Shown here: positions 52,827-61,812 of the stretch, in pieces
Layout: each line of letters starts with the position of its first letter
How positions within the stretch are numbered: position 1 is the first letter of the stretch
Assembly: GCA_028709465.1 (NCBI GenBank)
Contig: JAQVWY010000004.1
Span: 1 to 64,000 of the forward strand
Length of the DNA stretch: 64,000 bases
Direction: 5' to 3'
Origin: Tissierellia bacterium
GTDB lineage: Bacteria > Bacillota > Clostridia > Tissierellales > Sedimentibacteraceae
The notes under the pieces: generated by a model
Seen by the model: only the letters and a program-made list of their open reading frames with translations
What the model was told of the DNA's origin: nothing
The model's database searches: none
Translations under genes and position numbers: made by a program

Positions 52827-52875
52827 AAAGGGCTGATACAATAGTAAATATTTTACTATTGTATCAGCCCTTTAA
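52827..52875. terminator. bidirectional terminator
   Basis: AAAGGGCTGATACAATAGTAAATATTTTACTATTGTATCAGCCCTTT. Confidence 0.85.
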
Positions 52876-52892
52876 AAGCTCGTTTCTATATG

Positions 52893-53090
52893 TTAATCTA
52901 CTCTTTCATGTTCGTTGAATAATAATGTAATGCAGTATAATCCTGCTAATCCTACAATGCCATATACTATTCTACTTAAAATTGCTGTTTGGCCGCCAAA
53001 TATTGAAGCAACTAGATCATACTGAAACAGTGAAATTAAGCCCCAATTTAAAGCGCCAATTATTACTAATACTAAAGCTAATTTATTCAT
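52893..53090 (-). CDS. DUF378 family small membrane protein
   Basis: MNKLALVLVIIGALNWGLISLFQYDLVASIFGG. Confidence 0.85.
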   Translation of the reverse strand: MNKLALVLVIIGALNWGLISLFQYDLVASIFGGQTAILSRIVYGIVGLAGLYCITLLFNEHERVD

Positions 53091-53320
53091 AAATATTTCC
53101 TCCTATTATTTTAGTACAATCTTATTATTTCAAAATAATGTTAAACTATGCATATATTTAAAATTTATTATTTAAAACATGTAAATTTCCAATCGACAAA
53201 AAAATATAAATTACAACTATTTCCACGGAAATAATGCATTAAGTTTATCCTTATTAATTTAACATATCTTAAATGTTTGAATATAATAAATCAAAGTGAA
53301 TATCATAAGAGGAGGTAGTT

Positions 53321-53611
53321 ATGGAAAATATAAATTGCGATCACTGTAAGCCAGCAATAGAATCAGTTGAATCGAATAAAGAAGTTATTAGTCAAGTTAA
53401 TGTTGAAACACAGTGTGTGCCAGATAGAAGAGCAAGCAGAAGAAAATGTAGATGTGGCAGAGATGAAGTATTAGGAGATCAGTCATCATTGCTGTTTTTC
53501 TTTTTAATTCTAGTATGTATTGTGTGTGAAAGCGATTGTGACATTAGCATGGAAACACTTCTTTGGTTCTTCTTGTTGCTTGTAGCTTTATTTAATTTAA
53601 ATAACTATTAG
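53321..53611 (+). CDS. small Cys-rich protein with C-terminal hydrophobic tail, unknown function
   Basis: 96 aa; AGAGGAGG SD; Cys-rich/basic N-half, two hydrophobic stretches. Confidence 0.65.
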   Translation: MENINCDHCKPAIESVESNKEVISQVNVETQCVPDRRASRRKCRCGRDEVLGDQSSLLFFFLILVCIVCESDCDISMETLLWFFLLLVALFNLNNY

Positions 53612-53619
53612 GATAAAAA

Positions 53620-53746
53620 GACGGTAAGATCACGCAGTCTCATTAACCAATGTATTTACTCCTCTTGGTTGAATGCATTGGGAATTCGTTGCGAATGACC
53701 TATCGACATTTTTCAGAAAAAACATCAGAAAAATGGGGTTAGGGCA
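53620..53746 (-). repeat. hairpin module copy after the ilvBN operon terminator
   Basis: minus: CCCTAACCCCATTTTTC...GAAAAATGTCGATAGGTCATTCGCAACGAATTCCCAATGCATTC...GAGGAGTAAATACATTGGTTAATGAGACTGCG. Confidence 0.7.
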
Positions 53747-53770
53747 ACTTTCACTGTCGTTCTAGATGAT

Positions 53771-53802
53771 AAAAAGTAAGGCGGAATAGCGCCTTACTTT
53801 TT
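53771..53802. terminator. terminator of the ilvBN operon (minus)
   Basis: AAAAAGTAAGGCGGAATAGCGCCTTACTTTTT. Confidence 0.8.
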
Positions 53803-54072
53803 GCTAGTTTCATCATCAATTAATTCAAATTCAAGCTTATCAAAATCAATTTCATCAATAAAATCATCAGGATAAAAAACCATATATTTAAATTGAGAAA
53901 AATCCTCTTCATGTTTTTTTAATAGAATAGGAACACTTAAATCAAATTTTTGGCATGCTTCAGCTAAACATTTATTTCTTTTTTCTGTTAAATCAATATT
54001 TTCGTTATTTTTAATATTTATAGAAGCAATTATCTTGTTATTTTTTATTTTTTTGACCCAAATTCGATACAT
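53794..54072 (-). CDS. conserved-looking 92-aa protein of unknown function, cotranscribed with ilvN
   Basis: ORF starts 1 nt after the ilvN stop on the minus strand. Confidence 0.65.
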   Translation of the reverse strand: MYRIWVKKIKNNKIIASINIKNNENIDLTEKRNKCLAEACQKFDLSVPILLKKHEEDFSQFKYMVFYPDDFIDEIDFDKLEFELIDDETSKK

Positions 54073-54073
54073 A

Positions 54074-54553
54074 TTAGCCTCTCTCTAACGCGGTAGGACC
54101 AGTACGAGTCATTTCAACTATACCATATGGCTTTAGCAATTCAAGTATCGCATTGTTTTTTTCTTCAGTACCTGTAATAACAACTGTTAGGTTTTTAGTG
54201 TTTACATCAGCAATAGTTGATTTAAAAATTCCTACTATTTGTATGATTTCAGTCCTTTTTGATCCCACTGCATTTACTTTTATCATCATAAGTTCACGTT
54301 GCACTGATGTTTCTTCTGTTAAAGTAGTAATTTTAATTACATTTATTAGTTTATGAAGCTGTTTTGTAATTTGTTCAATTATATAACCGTCTCCTGTTAC
54401 GGCTACTGTAATTCGTGATAGCTTAGGATCTTGAGTTTCAGCAACATTTAAACTATCAATATTATATCCTCTTCTAGTAAAAAGGCCTGCAACCTTGCTT
54501 AAGGTACCAGAATAGTTTTCTACAAGGATTGATAAAATAAATTTTTTATTCAT
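54074..54553 (-). CDS. ilvN: acetolactate synthase small (regulatory) subunit
   Basis: ACT domain: ILVENYSGTLSKVAGLFTRRGYNIDSLNVAETQDPKLSRITVAVTGD. Confidence 0.95.
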   Translation of the reverse strand: MNKKFILSILVENYSGTLSKVAGLFTRRGYNIDSLNVAETQDPKLSRITVAVTGDGYIIEQITKQLHKLINVIKITTLTEETSVQRELMMIKVNAVGSKRTEIIQIVGIFKSTIADVNTKNLTVVITGTEEKNNAILELLKPYGIVEMTRTGPTALERG

Positions 54554-56195
54554 TTTTTTTACCTCCTAATCTAGGAACTGAAGGAATTTCTGGATCAACT
54601 ATACACTCTAGTATAAAAGGTTCATCGTCCTTAAGCATTTCATTTATTGCATTATCCATTTCATCTTCCTTTGAAATTTTCATTCCTTTAATGTTATAAG
54701 CTTCTGCAATTTTCATAAAATTAGGATTAAATCCTACGTCAGTTCCAAAATAAGACTTTTCACCATATGCATTTTTTTGAAGCTCTCTAACCATACCTAG
54801 TTTTCCGTTATTAAATATAATAAATTTAACTCCTACATTATGCTCTCTGGCTACTGCTAAATCACTCATAAGCATTTGAACACCACCATCTCCCATTGAT
54901 GATATAACAGTTTTATTTGGACATGCTATTTTAGCTCCGATTGATGATGGTAAACTGTATCCCATAGTACCTAGACCTCCAGAAGTTAAGAACAATTTAC
55001 TGCCGCTTACCATGAAACTGTGAGCAGCCCAAATTTGATTTAATCCTACATCGGCTACCCAAATTCCATCATCTCCCATTTGTTCGGAAATTTTACTAAT
55101 AAATAATTTAGGATTAAGTAATGAACTTGAAGCTAAAGATTTACTTAAATAATTGTTTCTATTTTCTTGAAGTTCATAAAGCCATTCATTATGGTCTAAA
55201 TCATAATCATATTCTAATAAATCATTTAATATTTCTTTAGCATCACCAACTATAGGTACTTTCGCTGGCATATTTTTTCCTATTTCAGCTGGGTCAATAT
55301 CAATATGAATAATATTTTGCACATTATTTTTGTTCATCATAGAAGTTGATCTGTCAGCGAATCTTGCCCCAATAACAATAATTAAATCTGAATCATTCAT
55401 AGCTCTGTTCGCATAATTGTAGCCATGAGAACCTATTAATCCTGCAAAATAAGGGCTTTTATTAGGAAACCCGTCAACTCCCATTAAAGAGCAAACTACT
55501 GGCAACTTTGATTTTTCAATAAATTTCTTTAATTCTTCTGTAGCATTACCATAGCGAATACCTCCACCTATACAAACAATTGGTCTTTTAGATTTATTAA
55601 TAAGCTCTACTGCTCGTTTAATTTGCCTCGGATTACCGCTTAATGTTGGCTTATACCCTCTAATATCAACCTTTTCAGGATATTTAAATTCTATTAATTC
55701 ATCTTGCACATCTTTTGGGATGTCGATTAATACAGGTCCTTTTCTTCCAGAAGATGCAATAAAAAATGCTTCCTTTATTATTCTAGGTAATTCTTTTGCA
55801 TCTTTTACAAGATAGCTATTTTTAGTAAAGGATTGGGTTGCGCCTATTATATCTGCCTCTTGAAACATATCCTTTCCAATGCAGTCAGAAAGAACTTGCC
55901 CTGTAATAGCAACAAGGGGGATCGAATCCATATATGCTGTTGCAATGCCTGTTATTAAATTCGTTGCCCCAGGACCAGAAGTTGCAATGCATACACCAAC
56001 TTCATCTAATGCGCGGCCATAACCGCTGGCCATGTGTGCTGCAGATTGTTCTTGTCTTACTAAAATATGTCTTATATCTGAATTTCTGAGAGCTTCGTAT
56101 AAAGGGAGGACGGCTCCTCCAGGATATCCAAATACTACTTTTACTTTTTCTGCTTCTAAACATTTTACTATTGCTTCAGCTGCTTTAATTTTCAT
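54546..56195 (-). CDS. ilvB: acetolactate synthase large subunit
   Basis: VFGYPGGAVLPLYEAL, ATSGPGATNLITGIATAYMDSIPLVAITGQV, GDGGVQM.. Confidence 0.96.
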   Translation of the reverse strand: MKIKAAEAIVKCLEAEKVKVVFGYPGGAVLPLYEALRNSDIRHILVRQEQSAAHMASGYGRALDEVGVCIATSGPGATNLITGIATAYMDSIPLVAITGQVLSDCIGKDMFQEADIIGATQSFTKNSYLVKDAKELPRIIKEAFFIASSGRKGPVLIDIPKDVQDELIEFKYPEKVDIRGYKPTLSGNPRQIKRAVELINKSKRPIVCIGGGIRYGNATEELKKFIEKSKLPVVCSLMGVDGFPNKSPYFAGLIGSHGYNYANRAMNDSDLIIVIGARFADRSTSMMNKNNVQNIIHIDIDPAEIGKNMPAKVPIVGDAKEILNDLLEYDYDLDHNEWLYELQENRNNYLSKSLASSSLLNPKLFISKISEQMGDDGIWVADVGLNQIWAAHSFMVSGSKLFLTSGGLGTMGYSLPSSIGAKIACPNKTVISSMGDGGVQMLMSDLAVAREHNVGVKFIIFNNGKLGMVRELQKNAYGEKSYFGTDVGFNPNFMKIAEAYNIKGMKISKEDEMDNAINEMLKDDEPFILECIVDPEIPSVPRLGGKKNE

Positions 56196-56224
56196 ACAAA
56201 AACCTCTCTTTCTTGTTATTTACA

Positions 56225-56736
56225 AAATTTCTAATATCTACTTCGTCAAAAATATTTTTTGTTGATAGGAGCGCAGGCGCATTCACCAATTTATTTGCTC
56301 CTTATGTCGCATAAATTGGGAATTTGTTGTGGTTGACCTACCATCCATTTTTTCTGCTCCTTACGTCGCAAAAAATTGGATTTCGTTTCGTGAGATTTAC
56401 CGTTATTATTACTCCGTCAAAAATATTTTTTGTTGATAGGTACGCAGTCTCCGTTCACCATTTTTTCTGCTCCTTATGTCGCAAAAAATGGGAACTCGTT
56501 GCGGTTGACCTACCATCCATTTTTTCTGCTCCTTACGTCGCAAAAAATGGGATTTCGTTTCGTGAGATTTACCGTTATTATTACTCCGTCAAAAATATTT
56601 TTTGTTGATAGGTACGCAGTCTCCGTTCACCATTTTTTTTGCTCCTTATGTCGCAAAAAATGGGAACTCGTTGCGGTTGACCTACCATCCATTTTTTCTG
56701 CTCCTTACGTCGCAAAAAATGGGGTTAGGTCATACA
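56225..56736 (-). repeat. tandem array of three about 171-172 bp hairpin-module units between ilvBN T-box and ilvB
   Basis: unit starts (CGTCAAAAATATTTTTTGTTGATAGG on +) at 56244, 56415, 56587; units 2 and 3 nearly identical. Confidence 0.93.
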
Positions 56737-56960
56737 AAAAAAGCGAGTTTTTTCATCACAAAGGACGAGAAACCCGCGGTACCACCTTAATTCCATATTG
56801 GCTCTTAATAAATAACGGTATATCCGTTTAACTCTACTGCTACTTCAAGTTAAAAGCTCCAAAGCTACCTTCAATATAGCTTAACCTAGGAAATCTTACA
56901 GCCTATGGATTTCATTCTCTAGAAGGTTATATTATATCTACTCTCTTTTTCATTGCTTAA
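56737..56960 (-). promoter_or_regulatory. T-box leader, Val specifier GTA (minus; + coordinates 56866-56868), upstream of ilvBN
   Basis: minus: TTGAAG-GTA-GC-TTTGGAGC specifier context and AAGGTGGTACCGCGGGTTT T-box. Confidence 0.93.
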
Positions 56961-57064
56961 TATATAATTATCATCTATAATAATTAAATATTTTATAAAT
57001 GTCAACAAAAATATTTAAAAAATAAAAAACAAGATTATCTGAACCAAATTTCAATCTTTTTAAT

Positions 57065-57739
57065 TTAAATTGAAATTTGTTTTTTATTTGTTATGTTCAT
57101 ATATTGAATTGCATTTTTAGGACATACTTGTTGGCAATTAGTACACTGATGACATAGAGAAGTATTGATATTTGCTTTTTTATTATCGACAGTTACCTTA
57201 ATAGCTGCTGAAGGACAGGATTTTTCACAAAGCTTACAACCAATACATTCCTCTTCAACAACAGTTTTTGAATGTTTAGTAAATTTACCAAAAGTTTTTT
57301 GTAATGCTCCAAACGGACAAATTAGATTATGAAATACTTTAGGCTCGTATCTCATAGTTATGATTATAGCAATCACTAACCATATAATTAAAAAAGGAAA
57401 GTTTTTGTGTAAAACTTTTTTTGAAGCAATAACTAATATTATGCTAAGTAACAATGTTATCCATGAGAATTTACCAGATTTTAGCCAATTGGGAGTGTTA
57501 CTTGTTTGTATGGTTAATTTTTTAGATATCCATTCTGTTGGGATCATCGCAGTATTCATAGGACATACATAACCACAATATATTCGACCAAAGATTAGGG
57601 CTGCTACAAGACTTACAGCAAAAATCCCCAGCCATAGCACCATATTTCCTTTAGTTACCAAAAATAAAAATACAGACAAAAATAATAATCTTACTAATGT
57701 AACAAAATATTTCATTATAGTCCCCCTTAAATTTTTCAT
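57065..57739 (-). CDS. 4Fe-4S membrane ferredoxin (NapH/CcoG-like)
   Basis: GRIYCGYVCPMNT, CIGCKLCEKSCPSAAI, CHQCTNCQQVCPKNAI. Confidence 0.85.
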   Translation of the reverse strand: MKNLRGTIMKYFVTLVRLLFLSVFLFLVTKGNMVLWLGIFAVSLVAALIFGRIYCGYVCPMNTAMIPTEWISKKLTIQTSNTPNWLKSGKFSWITLLLSIILVIASKKVLHKNFPFLIIWLVIAIIITMRYEPKVFHNLICPFGALQKTFGKFTKHSKTVVEEECIGCKLCEKSCPSAAIKVTVDNKKANINTSLCHQCTNCQQVCPKNAIQYMNITNKKQISI

Positions 57740-57773
57740 AATACAAATTATATCATTTGAGTATGAAAAAAAG

Positions 57774-57791
57774 GTGTTACCAAGGTAACAC
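57774..57791. promoter_or_regulatory. candidate Crp/Fnr-family operator GTGTTACC-AA-GGTAACAC
   Basis: perfect 8-bp inverted repeat upstream of the NapH-like gene. Confidence 0.65.
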
Positions 57792-57841
57792 TAATTAAAA
57801 TTTTATTTGCACATATATAACGAATGCTACTAGATTTGGCT

Positions 57842-58534
57842 TTAATTTTCTATATGTAGTTCATTTAGTAATTCAATATCCTTTATTATTATATATTTGT
57901 TATCAAAATCAATGAGATCATCTTTGCGCATTTTATTTAATTCTCGAGAAAGGGAAGTTCTTTGAACACCTATTTTTTCGGCCAAGTCTTTTTTTGTCAT
58001 ATTAAGTTTGATTTTTGTGCTACCTTGTACATAATATTCATATAATAAAAAATCAATGACGGATTGTCTCAAAGTCTTCATGCTTAAAGACATTTTATTA
58101 GATAAAATTAATGCTTTGCTGGATAGAGACTGAAGAAAGCTAATTAAAAAGCTTTTATTTTCTTGGCAAAGGGTCAGTATAAGCTCTTTATTGATATGCA
58201 ATATTTTTACATCGCTTTTAGCCAATACTGTCATAGGATAATTATTTTTAATTGCAAACAACAGATTTTCACCTATAATATCGCCGTTTATAAAATCATT
58301 AATGGGAAATATATTTCCTTCTGAATCTATTTTTTGTATAGTAATTTTTCCATCTAAAATAACATCTAAAGTATCGCATTTTTCATTTTGCATATATATT
58401 ATAGAATTTTTTTTATAATTTTTTATAATGTAATTATTAATGTACTTATTGTTGTAAAAGATTTTCTCTATTTCATTTTCTGAGAAACATTTAAATAAAG
58501 TAACACTTCTAAGAAGTTTTATTAAATTCTCCAT
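57842..58534 (-). CDS. Crp/Fnr family transcriptional regulator
   Basis: cNMP-binding-like N-domain, HTH TKKDLAEKIGVQRTSLSRELNKMRKD. Confidence 0.92.
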   Translation of the reverse strand: MENLIKLLRSVTLFKCFSENEIEKIFYNNKYINNYIIKNYKKNSIIYMQNEKCDTLDVILDGKITIQKIDSEGNIFPINDFINGDIIGENLLFAIKNNYPMTVLAKSDVKILHINKELILTLCQENKSFLISFLQSLSSKALILSNKMSLSMKTLRQSVIDFLLYEYYVQGSTKIKLNMTKKDLAEKIGVQRTSLSRELNKMRKDDLIDFDNKYIIIKDIELLNELHIEN

Positions 58535-58613
58535 CGTATCACCCCATAGGGGACGTTGTGTCCTCTTTCCTTTTCATAACTTTTATATTATATTCAAATA
58601 TTATTTAATAATT

Positions 58614-58629
58614 AGTTACCATGGTAACT
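58614..58629. promoter_or_regulatory. candidate Crp/Fnr-family operator AGTTACC-AT-GGTAACT
   Basis: perfect inverted repeat between the divergent Crp and MFP genes; same core as 57774-57791. Confidence 0.65.
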
Positions 58630-58695
58630 GTTTTAACTTTTGTTTTATATTATATTTTATTAGTGACTATTTATCAATACAAAACGGAGGATTTT

Positions 58696-59922
58696 ATGAA
58701 AAAAGTATTTAACATAATTAAAGGTAAAGGGAAATTAATTATTATGCCTGTTATAATATTAATTGTTCTCGTGGCAATATATGTTTTTAACAGTGCTCAG
58801 AAAAATGATTCTGCTATAGTTTATGCAGAAAATGGAACGTTTGTAGAAGCATCAGGTATAGTAGAAAACAATTTAATATCAGTTAGCAGTGAAGTAACTG
58901 GAACTGTTATAGAAACTATAGCAGATGAAGGTGACATAATAAAAAAGGGAGGCCTAATAGCTAAAATAGAAAATACTTCTTTACAGAATCAATATAATCA
59001 AGCTTTGATAAATGTGCAGGTAGCAGAAAAAAATATTTTAATGCTAGAAAACAGCATAAGCAATTTAACTGTTCAAAATGCAAATGCAGTGCAGCAGGCA
59101 CATAATGCTTATTTATCTGCTGAAGCAGAATATAAAAAGGTTATAGACGGTGCAAGTGAAGATGAAATAAAGCAAGCTGAAGAAGCAGTGAGTCAGGCAA
59201 AGACAAACTTTGAGTATGCAAAAACTAATATTGAAAGAAGCAAGGAACTATTTAATGAAAAAGCAATATCTCAAAGTAAATATGATGAGGCAGTTAAGAA
59301 CTATAATGTTAGTGAAGCTCAATATAATGCTGCTTTGTCACAATTGAACCTCATTAAATCATATCCTACAGATGCATCAAGAGAAGCAGCAGAAAATAAA
59401 ATGCTTCAGCTAAAAGCTGGATATGAATTGTCAATTTCCAATGGGAATACACAGATATCTCAGTTGGAAGGTCAGCTTGATATAGCAATGGTTCAATTAG
59501 AACAGTCAAAAGACATTGTAGAACAAACTGAAAGAGAATTAGAAAAATTAACTATAAAGTCACCTTTTGACGGCGTTGTTAATTCATTACTGGTAAAAGA
59601 AGGGGAGCTTGTTTCAATGGGTAAATTAATAGCAGAAATATACAATCCCGAAAATATTGAAATAAACTCTTATGTTTCTGAAACTAATATAGGACGAATA
59701 ATGGTAGGGCAATATGTAGCTATATCAATAGATTCCCATGATGATAAATTATTTTCTGGAAAGGTAACAAGAATTAATAATCGTGCAGAATTTACACCGA
59801 AAAATATTCAAACAAAAGAAGAAAGAGTGAATACAGTGTTTGAAGTAACTATTAAAGTTTTAGATTCAAATGGTGAGATAAAACCAGGAATGCCAGTTGA
59901 TGTTAATATTAAGATAGACTAA
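58696..59922 (+). CDS. HlyD-family membrane fusion/periplasmic adaptor-like protein
   Basis: N-terminal TM, biotinyl-lipoyl-like halves, coiled coil, SPFDGVVNSLLVKEGELVSMG; start 58696 (ACGGAGG SD). Confidence 0.88.
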   Translation: MKKVFNIIKGKGKLIIMPVIILIVLVAIYVFNSAQKNDSAIVYAENGTFVEASGIVENNLISVSSEVTGTVIETIADEGDIIKKGGLIAKIENTSLQNQYNQALINVQVAEKNILMLENSISNLTVQNANAVQQAHNAYLSAEAEYKKVIDGASEDEIKQAEEAVSQAKTNFEYAKTNIERSKELFNEKAISQSKYDEAVKNYNVSEAQYNAALSQLNLIKSYPTDASREAAENKMLQLKAGYELSISNGNTQISQLEGQLDIAMVQLEQSKDIVEQTERELEKLTIKSPFDGVVNSLLVKEGELVSMGKLIAEIYNPENIEINSYVSETNIGRIMVGQYVAISIDSHDDKLFSGKVTRINNRAEFTPKNIQTKEERVNTVFEVTIKVLDSNGEIKPGMPVDVNIKID

Positions 59923-59935
59923 AACAGGAGTTAAT

Positions 59936-60865
59936 ATGGAATATGATATAATAATATCTTCAATGACTAAAAAATTTGGAGACTTAACAGCGGTTGACAG
60001 ATTAAGCATTAAGGTAAAGAAAGGTACTATTTTTGGATTAGTGGGGCCAGACGGAGCAGGTAAAACTACAACCATGAGGATGCTTTGTTCTTTATTAACT
60101 CCTGACAGCGGAACAGCAATAATAGGAGATCATGATATTCTTAAAGAAAGTGAAGAAATAAAGAAGGATATTGGATATATGCCTCAAAGATTCAGTTTGT
60201 ATGGGGATCTTACTGTTTTAGAAAACCTAGAATTTTATGCTGAAATATACCAAGTTCCAAGAAAGGTTAGGAAAGAGAAAATTGAACATTTGTTAGAATT
60301 CAGCAACCTTTCCAAACATTCATATAAATTAGCTGATCAGCTTTCAGGGGGGATGAAGCAAAAATTAGCTTTATCATGTAATTTAATTCATACTCCAAAA
60401 TACCTTTTATTAGATGAACCAACAATAGGTGTTGATCCTGTGGCAAGAAGAGAATTTTGGAGAATACTGTTTGAACTAAAAGATTTAGGTACAACTATTT
60501 TTGTAAGCACACCTTATATGGATGAAGCTGAAAGGTGTGATGAGGTAGGTCTTATGAGTGAAGGGAAAATAGTTAAAAGTGACACTCCTTCCAATATCAT
60601 AAATAATTTTGAAAAGCCTCTTTTATGTGTGTATTCTGAAGATAATCATAAAGCCAAAAATATGGCACAGGAAGAGGAATATGTTTTTGATGCATATCTT
60701 CTTGGTGAAGAGCTTCATGTAGTTGCAGATGATAAAGACTATGCTATAAACAATCTTATGGAAAAGTTTAAAACAAATAATATTACTGTGGATTCTATTA
60801 AAGAAGTAAGTCCGTCTCTTGAAGATGTATTTGTTTATATTATTAAAAATGAAAAGAGGCGATAG
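59936..60865 (+). CDS. ABC transporter ATP-binding protein (YbhF N-half-like)
   Basis: GPDGAGKTT, LSGGMKQKLALSCNLI, STPYMDEAERC. Confidence 0.92.
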   Translation: MEYDIIISSMTKKFGDLTAVDRLSIKVKKGTIFGLVGPDGAGKTTTMRMLCSLLTPDSGTAIIGDHDILKESEEIKKDIGYMPQRFSLYGDLTVLENLEFYAEIYQVPRKVRKEKIEHLLEFSNLSKHSYKLADQLSGGMKQKLALSCNLIHTPKYLLLDEPTIGVDPVARREFWRILFELKDLGTTIFVSTPYMDEAERCDEVGLMSEGKIVKSDTPSNIINNFEKPLLCVYSEDNHKAKNMAQEEEYVFDAYLLGEELHVVADDKDYAINNLMEKFKTNNITVDSIKEVSPSLEDVFVYIIKNEKRR

Positions 60866-60866
60866 T

Positions 60867-61796
60867 ATGGAGTATGCAATTGAAATTGATAATTTAACTA
60901 AGAAGTTTGGAAAGTTCGTTGCTGTAAATAATGTAAGCTTTAAAATTAAAAAGGGTGATGTTTTTGGTTTTTTAGGACCTAACGGCTCTGGCAAAACCAC
61001 TGTAATAAGAATGATTATGGGATTAATAACTCCAACTTCAGGTACAGGAAAAGTGCTGGGATATGATGTAACTACAGAAAGTGAAAAAATAAGATCTCAC
61101 ATAGGGTATATGTCTCAAAAATTCAGCCTGTATGATGATTTAACCGTTGATGAAAACTTGGATTTTTATGCAGGTGTATATAAAGTACCTAAAAATAAAA
61201 TAAATGAAAAGAAAAAAGAAATATTAGAAATGGCTGATTTAGTTGGCAGAGAAAATATGATAACTTCAAATCTTTCAGGAGGATGGAAGCAAAGATTGGC
61301 GTTAGGATGTTCAATAATACATGAGCCTGAAATTCTGCTTTTAGATGAACCTACTGGAGGGGTTGATCCCATTGCTAGGAGACAATTTTGGGATATTATT
61401 TATGAATTGTCTAAAAAAGGAGTTACTATTTTAGTGACAACTCATTATATGGATGAAGCAGAACATTGTAATTCTATTGGTTTTTTATATTATGGAAATA
61501 TATTGTCCTTAGATACTCCCAATATTATGAAGGGAAAAATAATTGATGGGGATATAGTTGAAATAAAAGTAAATGACACATTGAAATCGATAGAATTGTT
61601 AAAAGCAAAAAATGGAGTCGGTGATGCTTCTGTTTATGGTTCAGGAATACATGCTATGACAGAACATAATACAGATCTGGAGGAATTAAAAGGTTATCTT
61701 ACTGAAAATAATATACAAGTAACTAATATAAAAATGGTGAGACCTTCTTTGGAAGATGTCTTTGTATTTCTTGTGGAAAAGGAAAATAAAAAATAA
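60867..61796 (+). CDS. ABC transporter ATP-binding protein (YbhF C-half-like)
   Basis: GPNGSGKTT, LSGGWKQRLALGCSII, TTHYMDEAEHC; start 60867. Confidence 0.92.
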   Translation: MEYAIEIDNLTKKFGKFVAVNNVSFKIKKGDVFGFLGPNGSGKTTVIRMIMGLITPTSGTGKVLGYDVTTESEKIRSHIGYMSQKFSLYDDLTVDENLDFYAGVYKVPKNKINEKKKEILEMADLVGRENMITSNLSGGWKQRLALGCSIIHEPEILLLDEPTGGVDPIARRQFWDIIYELSKKGVTILVTTHYMDEAEHCNSIGFLYYGNILSLDTPNIMKGKIIDGDIVEIKVNDTLKSIELLKAKNGVGDASVYGSGIHAMTEHNTDLEELKGYLTENNIQVTNIKMVRPSLEDVFVFLVEKENKK

Positions 61797-61812
61797 CTAT
61801 TTGGAGTTAATA

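Noticed and set aside
56195-56300. Longer frame LVNAPALLSTKNIFDEVDIRNFVNNKKERFLYEN* overlapping the ilvB start
   Set aside because: Would be an attractive coupling peptide, but the homologous frame is broken by a 1-nt indel in the other units, so coding conservation is not supported.
56244-56736. CRISPR array
   Set aside because: Units are contiguous 171-172 bp repeats without unique spacers, and there are no cas genes.
56324-56831. Overlapping + strand ORFs (94, 133, 62 aa: FFLLLTSQK / FFCSLCRKK / FSAPYVAKNG)
   Set aside because: They lie antisense across the ilvBN repeat array and T-box; open only because the 171-172 bp repeat lacks stops. Repeat-derived, not coding.
58621-58695. N-terminal extension of the HlyD-like ORF
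   Set aside because: The ATG at 58621 falls inside the candidate operator AGTTACCATGGTAACT; a better SD-ATG is at 58696.
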